Positions 11,031 through 23,828 of a stretch of DNA of 64,000 nucleotides are shown piece by piece (position 1 is the stretch's first letter; each line of letters opens with the position of its first letter). The notes under the pieces are model-generated. The model searched no databases and had not been told where the DNA came from. It saw only the letters and a list, made by a program, of their open reading frames with translations. The DNA comes from Mactra quadrangularis. Lineage: Eukaryota; Mollusca; Bivalvia; Venerida; Mactridae. The translations under genes and the position numbers were made by a program. The stretch lies in NCBI GenBank assembly GCA_025267735.1, contig CM046301.1, forward strand, positions 64,003,872-64,067,871, written 5' to 3'.

Positions 11031-11439
11031 TTATTAATACATTTTAAAGATATTTTTTTCAAAGGATTCAGGAAAATTCTTTTTCAGATCGTTTTTGATA
11101 CTGGATACAACACCATCAATACAATTTAGGTTTTTGGAACGATTTATCGTTCCAGAGACATGACAAATCTTAAAACCATTCTGACTCATAAATATTCATA
11201 TTTCCACGCCTTTCAACAAAGACAAAGAATCATAATTTATGCATACTGTCTCATTATCATATAACTATACGGAGCTAAGTTGTCTCCCCTACAAACGGAA
11301 ATTATCGAACAACTCCGAAACGACGCAAACTAGTTAAACGTAATTATACTCATTAATTCCCGTTGTGTATATAGATACATTAACATGTTAATATTTCATA
11401 CGAACTTAAACCCGACCTGATTATTTATTCTATATCGTT

Positions 11440-11760
11440 GGTTCCCGGCTCATTCCGCTTGCGAGCTATCTAGAACGAAAAAGCAGGGTACTAAACTTAC
11501 AAAATGGCGACTTCCGTTTGCATGGTCAGTCGAGACTGTCAAACCTCGAAAAAAGTCATGTTTTGACAACAAATATTTCTCCTGACAGCATAAGAAATGA
11601 ATTTGCACAACATTGCATATGTATAGACTGCGAATGAAGCATAATACTAAACGTGAAAACGTCTTTACCTCAAAGCAGAAGAATGACCTAGTTTCGGAAA
11701 GGTAGCGAACGATTTGCACCCAGTTTCATTCGCTCGTTGACGATTCGCTTGTAGACGATT
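11440..11760 (-). promoter_or_regulatory. Possible promoter / 5' exon region
   Basis: A GC-richer patch with an ETS-like ACTTCCG next to a YY1-like CAAAATGGCG. On the minus strand two good donor sites follow (CATTTT|GTAAGT near 11505 and TTTGAG|GTAAAG near 11655). This would suit the start of the HHAT transcript, but no coding link was found and the phase of the ATG-containing frame does not match the next known exon. Confidence 0.3.
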
Positions 11761-11957
11761 CGCCCGCACAATAGGGGCGGTTCTTCTCCATTTATTTAAC
11801 CAGTTATTGTGACTATAACGTTGTAAAGCCATTCGTTTTTGCACTGTACATACACTTGATCATTTAAAAGCATCCCTAATGTGGACAACAGAATTTCACA
11901 AGTGATTAATAAACGGCATATCACACTTTCTTCTTCGACATTTAACCGCTTCCATTG

Positions 11958-12730
11958 GGATCCGGTACAACTCAACCCATGGACAACTCAACCTGATACT
12001 GGGACAACTCAACGCGTGGACAACTCAACGCGTAAAATATTTTATGATAGTTTGATATATAATCTAATTGGTTATTTATCATAAAATATGTATTAACAAT
12101 AAAAAGTAAAATTGAAAAATTTCTATCAAGAATTGAAGATATTTGTGAATTAAGTACAGTAATGGTATTTAGAGATTGCATAAGAATTGTGTCAATTGTA
12201 TTGTATACAAAATAAGTAGTACTCATGTACTGTAAGACTCAGCACATGTTTAACCGATTATTGAACATTATTTTGAAATTTATTTTTAAATTGACTGTAA
12301 AAATTGTGTGATGTGAGATAAACAAAATAGAATTGATCGTATTTATTGTTATGATTTAAAAGCGCGAAGTTGTTAGACAAACTGTTATGTTGAATTAATT
12401 AGAAAGTGATTATTGATACATTGTAATTGTAAATGCAATAAATCATACTTGTATAACTAGTATGTCGAACCGTCAAAATAAACTTTTTGAAGATATAATT
12501 ATGATTGAAGTGTGCCGATACCATTCGGCTTATACCAAGATTAAAGAATTTAAATTGTAATAATTGTTGATCACACATCATTTATCATGAATAACTAATT
12601 ATATATCATACAGGTTGAGTTGTCCGCGGGTTTAGCTGTCCACGGGTTGAGTTGTCCACGGGTTGAGTTGTGTCAACTAACGGGTTGATGTCCCGGGTTG
12701 AGTTGGATTCCGGTTGAGTTGTTCCGGTCC
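11958..12730. mobile_element. Foldback element 1 (ACAACTCAACCC arms)
   Basis: 773 bases. Both ends are clusters of a 14-16 base word: ACAACTCAACCCRTGG on the left, its complement (GGGTTGAGTTGTCC) on the right. Outermost inverted ends are GGATCCGGTACAACTC and, complemented, GGACCGGAACAACTC. A perfect 9-base direct repeat CTTCCATTG flanks it (11949-11957 and 12731-12739). The interior is AT-rich and non-coding. Same layout as 18911-20376 and 21185-25918. Confidence 0.85.
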
Positions 12731-12759
12731 CTTCCATTGTAACCTCAAAGGGACAAAAT

Positions 12760-13620
12760 GTTGTTTCACGCCTCCAAATCTATGCATAATATGAAGGACT
12801 AATTACTTTCCAGTAATATGCGCAATTTCATGAAACAATATGGACTACCTAAAATATATACATCATGGGCGATACCAATGATTCTCAAGAAAGTGCTACT
12901 TTTTAAAGCAATTTTTGGAAAATTTTGTTTCATAAAAAAAATTGTTAATTTTTCACATAAATTGATGGTATCAATCACTAAATCTTGGTGTAAAAGTGAC
13001 CAAAGAGGACAAAAAAAAATCACCAAAATATTTTTTTCTTCATTTTTTAAGGCTCAAACACCACTGGAGAATCTGTGTCAGATAAAATTGCCTATCTGGC
13101 GTCAAAAAGACATGCGCTGGGGATTCTGTTAATAACTACTTGTTGTACTAGGTTATAAACCTTTAAAATGATCCACTTAGCAGATAACATTTTTACTTTA
13201 AGCCACAGACAGTTTTGTTCGCACCTACAAATGAATGCGTCAAATGAAGGACTAATGGCTTACAAAAAATATGCGCTATTTCATGAATCAAAATAGACTA
13301 CCTAAATATATACAGCATTTCAGTCGATACCACTGATTATCAGAGAATGTGACTTTTTCACAAAAATTGATGTTCATTTTTAATGTCAAATTAAGGTATG
13401 ACCCAATAGTGTTAGGTACCTTAAATTATACATCAGCTGAACTAACTATTTTTCTCTTTAAAATGATCAGTTTAAGAGAAAAGATACGTAACTTATCAGG
13501 AAAAAATCTTGAATTGAAAATATCAACCATTAAAATATCCTTATTTTCCTCTCTTAATAAGCCACACAGAGTAGGCTCCCCTTGTAATCAGTTTTTGTGA
13601 CCAAAACACGGTGTATTCAT
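12760..13620 (+). repeat. Two diverged direct repeats, spacing about 455
   Basis: 12760-12905 and 13215-13360 share ordered blocks (atgaaggactaat, atatgcgc, atttcatga, gactacctaaa, atatata, gataccactgatt). Open frames across the region differ between the copies, so they look non-coding. Class unknown. Confidence 0.6.
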
Positions 13621-13870
13621 TACTATTTTCACTGTTTTATAGGAAAAACACTGTCAATGACATAAATACACTTAATAATTACAAAGCACCTTAAATGTGG
13701 ACACCAGACACTTTCAAGTGATAAATATGGGTAATATGTGTAAACGGATTAAAGATCTCAATATCGACATAAATATGACGAATGGAACGGAATGGATGCG
13801 AAAATAACATCATTTAAATAATGCAAACGTCACTCCCTCTCGTTCATGTCTTCATCTGTTAGTCGCTTTC

Positions 13871-13875
<5 letters not shown>

Positions 13876-13916
<41 letters not shown>
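13876..13916. repeat. (TA)n microsatellite
   Basis: An uninterrupted TA tract of about 40 bases borders the first of four MITE copies. Similar tracts lie at about 14329-14397, 14812-14843, 15255-15291, 15705-15738 and 17806-17840. Confidence 0.9.
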
Positions 13917-14325
13917 TAATACATATGACCATCTACGGGGTATCCGTCTATTTGAAACCATACTAGTGGGGTCGATATTTCGTAAGGGGCATATATCAAA
14001 CCTCGCAATTCTAGCACCTTTTAAATGATGTAGGGGGGTGTAGGGTACCCTTCTAAAATAGTGTGCATAAGGCGGTTTCAGTAGTGAATGGTATATGCCC
14101 CATTAATGTGTATAATTTTTATGGGGTTCTACATTTCTTGTCATATTGAAGTCATCTATTTTCAAATTAAATATATAGTTGATATATATTAGTTAGTACC
14201 CCTTAGGTCTATGTTTTGATAATGTTCATTTTTTGCGTACATAGTGGCATATATCGAAACTGACTATGTGAAATTATGCCCCTCAAGTCGGTCTTATATA
14301 TGGGCCCCGTAGGTGGTCGTATGTC

Positions 14326-14328
<3 letters not shown>
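13917..14328 (+). mobile_element. TA-flanked MITE, copy A
   Basis: About 412 bases between TA tracts. Ends match each other inverted: ACATATGACCATCTACGGGG at the left and, complemented, ACATACGACCACCTACGGGG at the right. Interior landmarks are ggggtcgatatttcgta, gatgtaggggggtgtaggg and gccccattaatgtgtataat. Non-coding. TA flanks fit a Tc1/mariner/pogo-type mover. Confidence 0.8.
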
Positions 14329-14397
<69 letters not shown>

Positions 14398-14400
<3 letters not shown>

Positions 14401-14809
14401 TAATACATTTGACAATCTACGGGGTATCGGTCAATTTAAAACCATACTTGTGGGGTCGATATTTCGTAAGGGGTATATATCAGACCTCGCAATTCTAGCA
14501 CCTTTTAAATGATGTAGGGGGGTGTAGGGTATTCTATTAAAATAGTGTGCATAAAGTGGTTTTAATAGTAAATGGTATATGCCCCATTAATGTGTATAAT
14601 TTTTATGGGGTACTACATTTCTTGTCATATTGAAGTCACCTATTTTGAAATTAAATATATATTTGATATACATAACTTAGTGCCCCTTAGGTCTGTCGTT
14701 TGGAAATGTTCAATACATGCGTACATAGTTGCATATATTGAAACCAACTATATGAAATTATGCCCCTCAAGTCGGTCTTATATATGGGCCCCGTAGGTGG
14801 TCGTATGTC

Positions 14810-14812
<3 letters not shown>
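14398..14812 (+). mobile_element. TA-flanked MITE, copy B
   Basis: Same unit and orientation as copy A, with scattered substitutions. The TA tract separating it from copy A is the longest of the set (about 68 bases). Confidence 0.8.
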
Positions 14813-14843
<31 letters not shown>

Positions 14844-14845
<2 letters not shown>

Positions 14846-15253
14846 GACATACGACCACCTACGGGGCCCATATATAAGACCGACTTGTGTGGCATTATTT
14901 CACGTAGTCAGTTTCGATATATGCCACTATGTACGCAAAAAAAGAACATTATCAAACCATAGACCTAAGGGGTACTAACTAATACATATCAACTATATAT
15001 TTAATTTTAAAATAGGTGACTTCAATATGACAAGAAATGTAGTACCCCATAAAAATTATACACATTAATGGGGCATATACCATTCACTATTAAAACCGCC
15101 TTATGCACTCTATTTTAGTAGGGTACCCTACACCCCCCTACATCATTTAAAAGGTGCTAGAATTGCGAGGTTTAATATATGCGCCATACGAAATATCGAC
15201 CCCACAAGTATGGTTTCAAATAGACGGATACCCGTAGATGGTCATATGTATTA

Positions 15254-15255
<2 letters not shown>
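14844..15255 (-). mobile_element. TA-flanked MITE, copy C (inverted)
   Basis: Reverse complement of the unit. With copy B it forms a giant palindrome centred on the TA tract near 14827; the innermost arms are nearly perfect for over 60 bases. Confidence 0.8.
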
Positions 15256-15290
<35 letters not shown>

Positions 15291-15291
<1 letters not shown>

Positions 15292-15703
15292 TAATACTTA
15301 TGACCATCTACGGGGTATCGGTCTATTTGAAACCATACTTGTGGGGTCGATATTTCGTACGGGGCATATATCAAACCTCGCAATTCTAGCACCTTTTAAA
15401 TGATGTAGGGGGGTGTAGGGTATATTATTAAAATAGTGTGCATAAGGTGGTTTTAATAGTAAATGGTATATGCCCCATTAATGTGTATAATTTTTATGGG
15501 GCACTACATTTCTAGTCATATTGAAGTCACCTATTTTAGAATTAAATATATAGTTGATATATATTAGTTAGTACCCCTTAGGTCTATGGTTTGATAATGT
15601 TCATTTTTTGCGTACATAGTGGCAAATATCGAAACTGACTATGTGAAATTATGCCCCTCAAGTCGGTCTTATATATGGGCCCCGTAGGTGGTCGTATGTC
15701 TAA

Positions 15704-15704
<1 letters not shown>
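15291..15704 (+). mobile_element. TA-flanked MITE, copy D
   Basis: Fourth copy of the unit, forward again, ending in the TA tract that borders the pogo-like element. Copies C and D form a second palindrome around the TA tract at about 15273. Confidence 0.8.
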
Positions 15705-15738
<34 letters not shown>

Positions 15739-16148
15739 CAGTAAAAGTTCGCTGGCTCGAACTCAAAGGGACGTTGAAGAAAATTCGAGACAGGCATGTG
15801 TTCGACCTGGCCGACATTCGTCCGATCATTCGGAACATCCTCGGCCATTCGCCATTCATGAAAGGTTGAGGGTGTTCCGAATGTCGTCCGAGATCGACGT
15901 TATTACTTCCCTTTGTTTTTAAATTGTGTTTATTCGTTATTTTCCTTAATATAAAACCCGAACACACAGTTCGTTCAAGTGTCCTGTGAACGTTGTCAGT
16001 ACAAACTGCAAATTAATTTGCTTATTACTTATTTGTTGTTCGTTAGTTATACATTTATGAACATTATTATGATTTGGGTTAGTAGTAGTATATGAGATGA
16101 ACGTCCATGTTATGTGTTTCATTAAGAATGGTTCGTTGTGATACACTA

Positions 16149-17172
16149 CGAGGGATGATCCAAAATAACGTGGACTTTTGCTACAGTTAACGCTTGATAG
16201 GTACAATCAGAAAACAAAGTACATCAACATAAATAAAAATATGTCCTGCATATTCTTACAAAATATCAGAAAAAAATACTGACTCAGTAAAAAGTAATCA
16301 GCATTAGAAAACTATCACTATCAGTGACCCGGCGCGCGTCAACGACGTCTTCGTATCATTAATGGCATCGTCACTCACACAGCACAGCACAGTACTCAAT
16401 GTCAAATAACGGCAAATAGATTTGAAAATCAATTTACATTTGACATACGCAGGTTGCCGGTAAAAATGCGCTTGATTGTGCCGTAACCCATCTCAAGCTT
16501 ATCTGCCAAATCGCAAATGGTTAGACCTCGGTCCGTATTTAGTGCTTTCCAAATTGATTTCTCTGTCGTCGCTTCGTTTTTCCTGTTTCTTCACCCACCC
16601 TGTCTTTCTTGAAAGCATTCTCTACCCTTCCCAAACTTTTCGTGTCACTTAAAAACTAAACTTCTACTGACTGGATTTTTTTGTTTGGAGTTTTCAATCA
16701 ACTTAAGCGTCTTGGTTGACATTTTTTATGAGATTATGACAAAATTTTATGATGCAACATACTTCCATCTGGTCAGGTGACAATATTTTAACGTTCGTTG
16801 CGTTGGTGAGATCGTGTTATGAATAATGTTTTCTCCATAACGCATTGATCAAATAAAGTCAAATTTGGACATGACGTCATGTATACACCTTCACGTCAGT
16901 TGGTTAAGTTTCGCGCTGTTTGTTTTATTATTTTCTGAGAAACAATACAATATGTTTCTCAAACATAGTGATTATAACGGCGCACGCCGCGTCGGCGTTA
17001 CCTTGGTTATGAAAACGCATGGTGCGGTCTTATGATTATAAATATTTGTAATTTTTTTGCTTTGTTTGATTCATTTATTGTTCCGATTTACAACCACATA
17101 AGTTTTTAAAAAATATTGTTAAAATTGTAAGAGCAGTATTAAAAGTCCACGTTATTTTGGATCATCCCTCGT
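16149..17172 (-). mobile_element. mariner element with deleted transposase
   Basis: A perfect 34-base inverted terminal repeat (16146-16179 and 17141-17174), beginning CTACGAGGGATGATCC. TA duplications lie at both outer ends. About 1,024 bases, short of the roughly 1.3 kb of full mariners. It sits inside the pogo-like element at 15739-17805. Confidence 0.85.
16430..16735 (-). pseudogene. mariner transposase N-terminal remnant
   Basis: On the minus strand a start-like MSTKTLKLIENSK piece is followed, after frame damage, by LNTDRGLTICDLADKLEMGY and then GTIKRIFTGNLRMSN. This is the helix-turn-helix DNA-binding part of mariner transposases (compare LT-RELAEELGISYGS-HRIL). The catalytic DDD domain is absent, which explains the shortened element. 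Confidence 0.75.
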
Positions 17173-17802
17173 AGTTGTGCACTAGATTCTACTTATCTCT
17201 TTTATTCTTGTTGTTGTATTAAGAGCTTGTATATTACACGGCTTTACTGTAAATAAGGAATATAAAAGTGAAATAAGATAATAAAAATTAATCAAATATT
17301 GTTTACGTAATTTTATTTTACCTCGAAACATAAAAGAAGCACTATGCGCTAATTCATTTGTTTTAGTGAGGCCTTAGTTACTCGTTTTATTCTTGATTTA
17401 TAATGATACCATGACACTTAAATATAACATATGTCCGTCAACAACGTGCAATCTACGAACAACTTTATTGTTAAGCATTTTTGTGTGACAAATAAAATCA
17501 ATTAATAAATTTAATGTTAAGCGATTTTCACGTCGTGTTATTATCACGCGTCACAAACAATACCTACGGTCAGACCTTTGTCGCTGATGTGTGAAAATTT
17601 ATTGTTCGAGAGAGACAATAGTATTATAGTGTATTTGTAAACCACGGGACCGTGAAATTGGTTCGAGAGTTCGACCCTGTCCTGTTCGACCCAGAAGAGG
17701 TTGTTCAATAAAGATATAGAAGGGAAATTGATCGGTGCCAGACAATGTGTTCGACTCAGGCAATTAATTCGAGCTGGTGGTGTTCGAGAGAATGAACTTT
17801 TA

Positions 17803-17844
<42 letters not shown>

Positions 17845-18910
17845 TAATACAAATAATTTCGTGCTAGACTTTCAGCAAATCTTTGACTTTAATTCCCCAA
17901 AAACCTATATCATCCATGTAAGTATTTGTTAGAAGTTCAACATTACTTAGCAGCATCAAGATAAAAGTTTGCAGAGAATCTACCTCACAGTTCTACAGAA
18001 GAGCAAACTAGTTACAGCACATCTTAAGAAAAGACAATTACTGTATTTAAAGTGTATACTTTTGTTGTGTATTTTACTTTCAATACCTTTAAATTTGCAA
18101 GATTTTTGATAATATTATGTTCTTGATCTAACAACTTATTATTTGTGTTAATTATAAAATTATATCTTAGACATGGTACCTACAGGCTTGCAAGAATCGT
18201 TCCTACAGCACTTATAGTGCTTTGATTTACTGAAGCCACCACACCTAACCTAGCTTTCCTGGACCCTTGTGTATAACTAATTGGTACTCGCCTACCTTTC
18301 CAGAAGGCAGGCATCTTGTCCATATATCTCATTAGTGGAGGAAAATTGACATTATTGTCATATTTTCATGTAAGGTTATAACTGCCCCTGGTGGTATTCA
18401 AGAGATTGCCCAGTCAGTGGGGCACAACCAACTGCACTACATTCCCTTTTTTAGACTGTATTCTAAAATCTAAAATAAAGCAAACATATCTTACTGATAG
18501 AATCTTTGTACACACTGTAACACATATAACTAATTGTACAACAAGTGACGATAAAATATATTCCTCTTTCTAAAACATAAAGAGGTGATAAATTCTTGTC
18601 TGTTTGTTTCTTCTTTGAACCCATGATGAAAACAATCCTGAAAATAGATACAGTATACACTAGATTTAACATTCATATATCAAGTTGAAATAATAAATCT
18701 ACAAAATAAATTATTTGTTTTGCAGTGTAACTGTATAGTCAATAATATAAAAATCTATATATAGATATCCTTTCTATCAATCTAACTTTACTGCACACAT
18801 AATTATTTATAATTATAAATATCACAAGACCAGAATAAAAAGTAATTATTCATTTCAGCTATGCTTGGTCACAAAGTACAAGACTATATCAGCAAGCCAT
18901 TAAAAAATTG

Positions 18911-20376
18911 GGTGCAAGACATTTCAACCCCAAGACGTTTCAACCCCAAGCCTTTTATGGAGACATTTCGACCCCACGACGTTTCGACCCCAGACTTGAG
19001 ACGTTTCGACCCCAGATTTGAGACGTTTCGACCCCAGTTTATAGATAATATTATATGATAAATAAAATTATATACAAAATAAATTATAAATCGTTATATT
19101 ATTGAAATTATGAAATTACATCATTTTATTTTATTTTGCAGCGTTTGTGATCGACGTGCAGCATGATGTTGTAGATGTATTTCAACCCAAGAGCAAAAAT
19201 ATGTATATTCATGTAAACATATTAACACTTAAAAGTTTGAAAATCAATAAAATTGAATTTATACATCTAAATCTAGAACTTTATATTATCATTATTTTAC
19301 ATACATGATAAATTAATAAAGTTGATGAATCAATATGTTGCTTGTTGATATGTTTTTACAGTAAATATGAATGTGTTTTCCGATGGAAATTGTTCAATAA
19401 TTTCAAGACCTGATGTATGATGTATGAATGTAAAGATGAGTAGTACTCAGTACGTTGATTTGAATTATACTTTGATATTATGTAATAAGCATACATCGGT
19501 CTATCATATAAAAAGGTTAAATACAATCAATAAATCTATTTTAACAATTATACGAAGCGGCAAGTATTTAAACTTCAAACGGGGATGTTTTGTAAAGCAT
19601 GATATTATTTAGCCCGAATTTAATTACACTAGAATATTTTTGTATACGTTATAAGAGATAATTACCTCCAACTATCTCTATAGAACAGAAACAAACTTTG
19701 AAAATGAAAGTATTTTGTGTATTTGTGAATATGTATAATATGATAATGAAAAACTTCTTTTCCAGGTTATGTGTAAATATCATATACTTTTATGAGTATT
19801 TATTTTTTAATGATATATATTTATAATATTAGTAACTGCTTATATATGTACACAAATTGAATTACTAATTATTTATGTTTGTTCTCAATATTTTGTGTAT
19901 TTGTGAATCTGTATAATATGATAATAAAAACTTCTTTTCCAGGATATGTATATATAAATAGTATGTGCTCTCATGAGTATTTAAACATATAATAAAATTA
20001 TAAATTTACACAATATCAAGTTTGTTGTTTATTATCATTCAAGTTCCTTAAAATATTAATCTGTGTAGTCTAATAAGTAGTTATGTTTTTGGTGCAGCAG
20101 ATCACTCTCCTTTCTCTTCCGTTTTCTTACGTCTGTTTTCTTCCTAGTAATAAATCGGGTTTTTTTTTCATTTTAAAATCTTCTAAAATATTACATTCAA
20201 ATTCTAAGATGTGATAATCAAACTACCTTTTATCAAAAATATACAAAATGTACATAAATACAATACAAATACGAAAATTAACCTAAAATACCATCTGGGG
20301 TCGAAACGTCGTGGGGTCGAAATGTCTTCGTCAAACCTGGGGTCGAAACGTCTTGGGGTCGAAACGTCTGTAACTC
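18911..20376. mobile_element. Foldback element 2 (GACGTTTCGACCCC arms)
   Basis: 1,466 bases. The left arm has at least five GACRTTTCRACCCC units; the right arm has four inverted units (GGGGTCGAAACGTC). A perfect 9-base direct repeat AAAAAATTG flanks it (18902-18910 and 20377-20385). The AT-rich interior is non-coding and holds two 90-base direct repeats at about 19712-19800 and 19891-19982. Confidence 0.82.
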
Positions 20377-20399
20377 AAAAAATTGAGTCACTTCATTTT

Positions 20400-20765
20400 T
20401 TTTATGTGATCGACGCATTACCAGCATCTTTTGCTGAGGCTCCTTCTTTGGCACAATTCAAAGAGGAGTTGTCTTCCCTACACTTCTAAGGGGGGTTTTC
20501 TCCAGATACCGTAACCCTATAAGTTGCTACGCTATGCCGGCAGGGACTTGTCCTTGGTAGCACATCACAAGCCGGACAGGTCACCTCTACTACTGACTCT
20601 GTGGGGATATGGTAGCAGACCAGTGTTCATATTTTCTTCCTTTTCTATCTTGGTTCCCCTGACTGACTCTTTATCTCTTTCTTTCCTATTAATTTTCCCT
20701 ATATCTTTATATTTTATTTTGCTCACTGTAATGAGATTGTCAATTTTTTACAGGATCACAAAGAT
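20400..20765 (+). pseudogene. LINE 3' end fragment
   Basis: A short frame reads VIDALPASFAEAPSLAQFKE and stops at about 20489. LP-x-APSL-xFK is the usual last block of CR1/Jockey/RTE-like reverse transcriptases. A GC-richer 3' tail with ggggatatggtagcagacc follows. Only the final stretch of the polymerase is present. Confidence 0.55.
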
Positions 20766-22212
20766 GTAGACTGATTCTGTACATTGTTTTAATAAAAAAA
20801 TTGATTATAAAGTCACATCAAATGGAATGTTATTAACATACAAAGTTCTGAAAGTATATTGTATACGAGACAAATTTCATGCTCAAATTTTGTCGTAATA
20901 AATTATAAAAGTAAACACGAGCAAATAAAAAAATCCAATAAATAAGGAAAAGGTGAAGGTGCGAAATGTCAAGGAGCGATTTGACTTGGGTGCGAAAGCA
21001 CAAATAAAAACGCCTTAGTATGTACGGTACTTGAATGCTAGACTTCACTCTTTACACAGTAGTTGATATTATAGGCTCGTTAAATGAAAGAAGAAAATTC
21101 TTACGTGAAAATGACTTGGTGCGAGAGATAAAATTGCTAAGAAATCCTGTTGCAGCCAAAATGATAAAATCAACGCTATCCGTCCCGGTACCTTCCCTGA
21201 CCGGACTGCCCGTCAGTCCGGTAATTTACCGGACTATACCGGACTGACCTAAATATGTCATTGTTTTGATAAAGATACATATTAAAATGGTATTTTTTGC
21301 ATGTAGTATTGTTATACAACTCAATGAATAAAGTTTTAAATCATTCTTAAGCATTTTATTGTGTATATACCCGTATTATAATAAAGTATATATCACCGCT
21401 GACTGAGCTCATATGGCTTATTCACAGTGATCGTCTGAATTGACAATGATCAATACCTTTATGGCCATGGAAAGTGCGTGGGATACATTTATTTATGCTA
21501 AATATACTATATCACTCATCTAAAGATAGAATTTGGTAATAAATACTTAGTTCTGATAAGAGATTCATCAACTATCTATACCGGACTGGCATTTTCAGCG
21601 ATGGAAAGATTACTCTCCCTTTTCACTATCGGACTGACCTTAATATCTACTTATAAAATCTAAATACTACCGGACTGACGATACTTTCATGATGGAATAC
21701 CTTCATAAATAGTTAAGAATAAATAATTAAATGTTTTTAAAACATTTTATGCAATATAAGAAGAAAGAAATATGTTATTTGCTACCGGACTGTCATTTCT
21801 AAATTGTGTAAGATTACTCTCCCTTTTCACTACCGGACTGAACTTAATATCTACTTATAAAATCGTAATACTACCGGACTGGCGATATTTTCATGATGGA
21901 ATACCTACATAAATAGTTAAAAATGAATAATTAAATGTAAAAAAAAATATGCAATAAAAGAAGTAACAAATAATGTTATTTGCTACCGGACTGGCATTTC
22001 TAAATTTTGTAAGATTATTCTCACTTTTCACTACCGGACTGACTTTAGTATCTACTTATAAAATCTTAACACTGGCGATATTTTCATAATGGAATAGCTA
22101 GATAAATAGCTAAAAATAAATAATTTAGTGATTTAAAAACATTTAATGCGATGTAAGATGAAATAAATCATGTTATTTGCCACCGGACTGGCATATCCAA
22201 ATTTTCTTACAT

Positions 22213-23828
22213 CCCAGCAGGCACACGACGTTGATTCAACGTTGTTACAACGTTGAAAATGAGACAGTACGTTGATCAACTAATTTTAAACCACAAATAA
22301 ATATTTTATCATTGGATGTTGATAACCGACGTTGAAACAACGTTGATAATGGTTGTAGATCTAGTATATTTTAAATTGTTTTCTTATTTCTTTATAATAT
22401 TGCGATTATTTAGATGGTATATTATCTTCACCTCTAAGTATGCCCAAAATATTTTCTATTGACTATGAAATATAGAAACTGTTACTCTCTCACTATTTTG
22501 AATATTCTCTAACGAATATTCTAGAAAGTGCTTTTCGCGCGTTTAGAAACTGCGCATGCGTGACGCATTCAGAAACGCGCAGTGCTGACCTCGACTTTCT
22601 AAAGCGCTGACGCAGATCTAGTCTAGAAAACATTAGTTTGAAGGTATGTACAACGATATTATACTAACATACTATACTTCTCATTGTTCTGTTTATAGAT
22701 ATCATTTGTTTTTAACACCCACGACTGGTTTAAGAGTTGAAAATCATGTGTGTGTTCAAGAAAGCCTTGTCGGCGCCATTATTCAAATCAAATATTCTAT
22801 TTCCTTGTCTTACGCCTGCAAATAACATTCTATTAAATGCATTCTGTGTTTAAAAATTATGTCAAATTCTGTTTGTTGAAAAATTAACAGAAATTTATCC
22901 ATTGTATAATGTAAACTTCAAGTAGGTGGGTTTCAGACGTTTCGTCCCGATGTCATTCGACCCAATAAGCCAAATTGCACGGAGACGATTCGACCCCATG
23001 CCGATTTAACCTTGGCGTATTTTGTAGAACAGACGGTTAGTGTGTAATTAAAATGAAGTGATCGCTGTTTTCTGTCCAAATATTAAGGGCTAAGAGTGAA
23101 GAAAATCAAACTGCAGGGAACCAGTATCATATTTGCATCATCTGTGCGCCAAGTTCTTTTTGTATTCTTATGATTCATATTTTTTATTTCAGAGTCAGTT
23201 TTACAGAATCACTAAGGAGCCACGAAGTGCAAAGTCAATGGAACCATAATGAAGTTTTTAAAATATGCACCAGAAAGGTCTGGAGGTGGGGGCAGAAGAG
23301 ACCAAGCTTAATATTTGTTACATATAGTTTTATACATAATAGTTTTTAGTTAAGTGTTTGCTAATTTGTATGGGTTAATGACCCATTCTCATTGACATAG
23401 TGATTAAATTGTAAAATTATTGGATCTTTTCTCATGTTTTTATTTGTCCATGTTATACAGTTTTTCAGTCGGCAGATATCTAGATCAAATATATATCTAG
23501 ATCAAACTCTGAAAAAGGGCTAAATATAGCTTATATTCAACCTCCTTCAACTATAGTTCAACTAAAACCAACCTTAGATCAACGTGGAATCGGCTATAAA
23601 TCACCCTAATAACAACCAATTATCAACCAGATTTCAACCATCCTCCAACCTAATGAGCGTTGAAATAACGTTGAATTAACCTTGTATCAACGTTGAACAC
23701 AACGTTGAATCAACGTTGATATTTCAACGTTGGCACAACTTTCAAATCCTAAAATAAATCCAACATAAAAACAACGTTGTGGTTCAACGTTGAAACAACG
23801 TTGTTTCAACGTCGGTTTGCCTGCTGGG
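22213..23828. mobile_element. Nested element with ACGTTG-rich arms
   Basis: Ends CCCAGCAGGCACACGACGTT and, complemented, CCCAGCAGGCAAACCGACGT. Both arms repeat TCAACGTTG-type words (the right arm has more than ten). AT dinucleotides flank it. It interrupts one ACCGGACTG unit of element 3, whose aattttgtaaga-ttactctccc sequence is split. No coding frame recognised. Confidence 0.78.
22934..23015 (+). repeat. Solo arm similar to foldback element 2
   Basis: cagacgtttcgtcccg, gtcattcgaccc and gacgattcgaccccatg recall the GACGTTTCGACCCC units of 18911-20376. It lies inside the ACGTTG element, so three foldback-type sequences are stacked here. Confidence 0.5.

Larger units (their letters stand above)
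15739..17805. mobile_element. pogo/Tigger-like DNA transposon, non-autonomous
   Basis: Ends CAGTAAAAGTTCGCTGGCTC and, complemented, CAGTAAAAGTTCATTCTCTC, both going on into GAAC, inside TA flanks. CAG ends with TCGAAC words are typical of the pogo/Tigger group. Subterminal TTCGA words recur at both ends. No pogo transposase frame is visible; about half the length is an inserted mariner (16149-17172). Confidence 0.7.

Noticed and set aside
11050..11200. 51-codon minus-strand frame starting MSQNGFKICH
   Set aside because: Short, AT-rich, no family resemblance and no link to HHAT phase; may be chance or a transposon scrap.
13846..15967. Open frames with long IYIYIY runs
   Set aside because: They translate (TA)n tracts and MITE sequence; no gene features.
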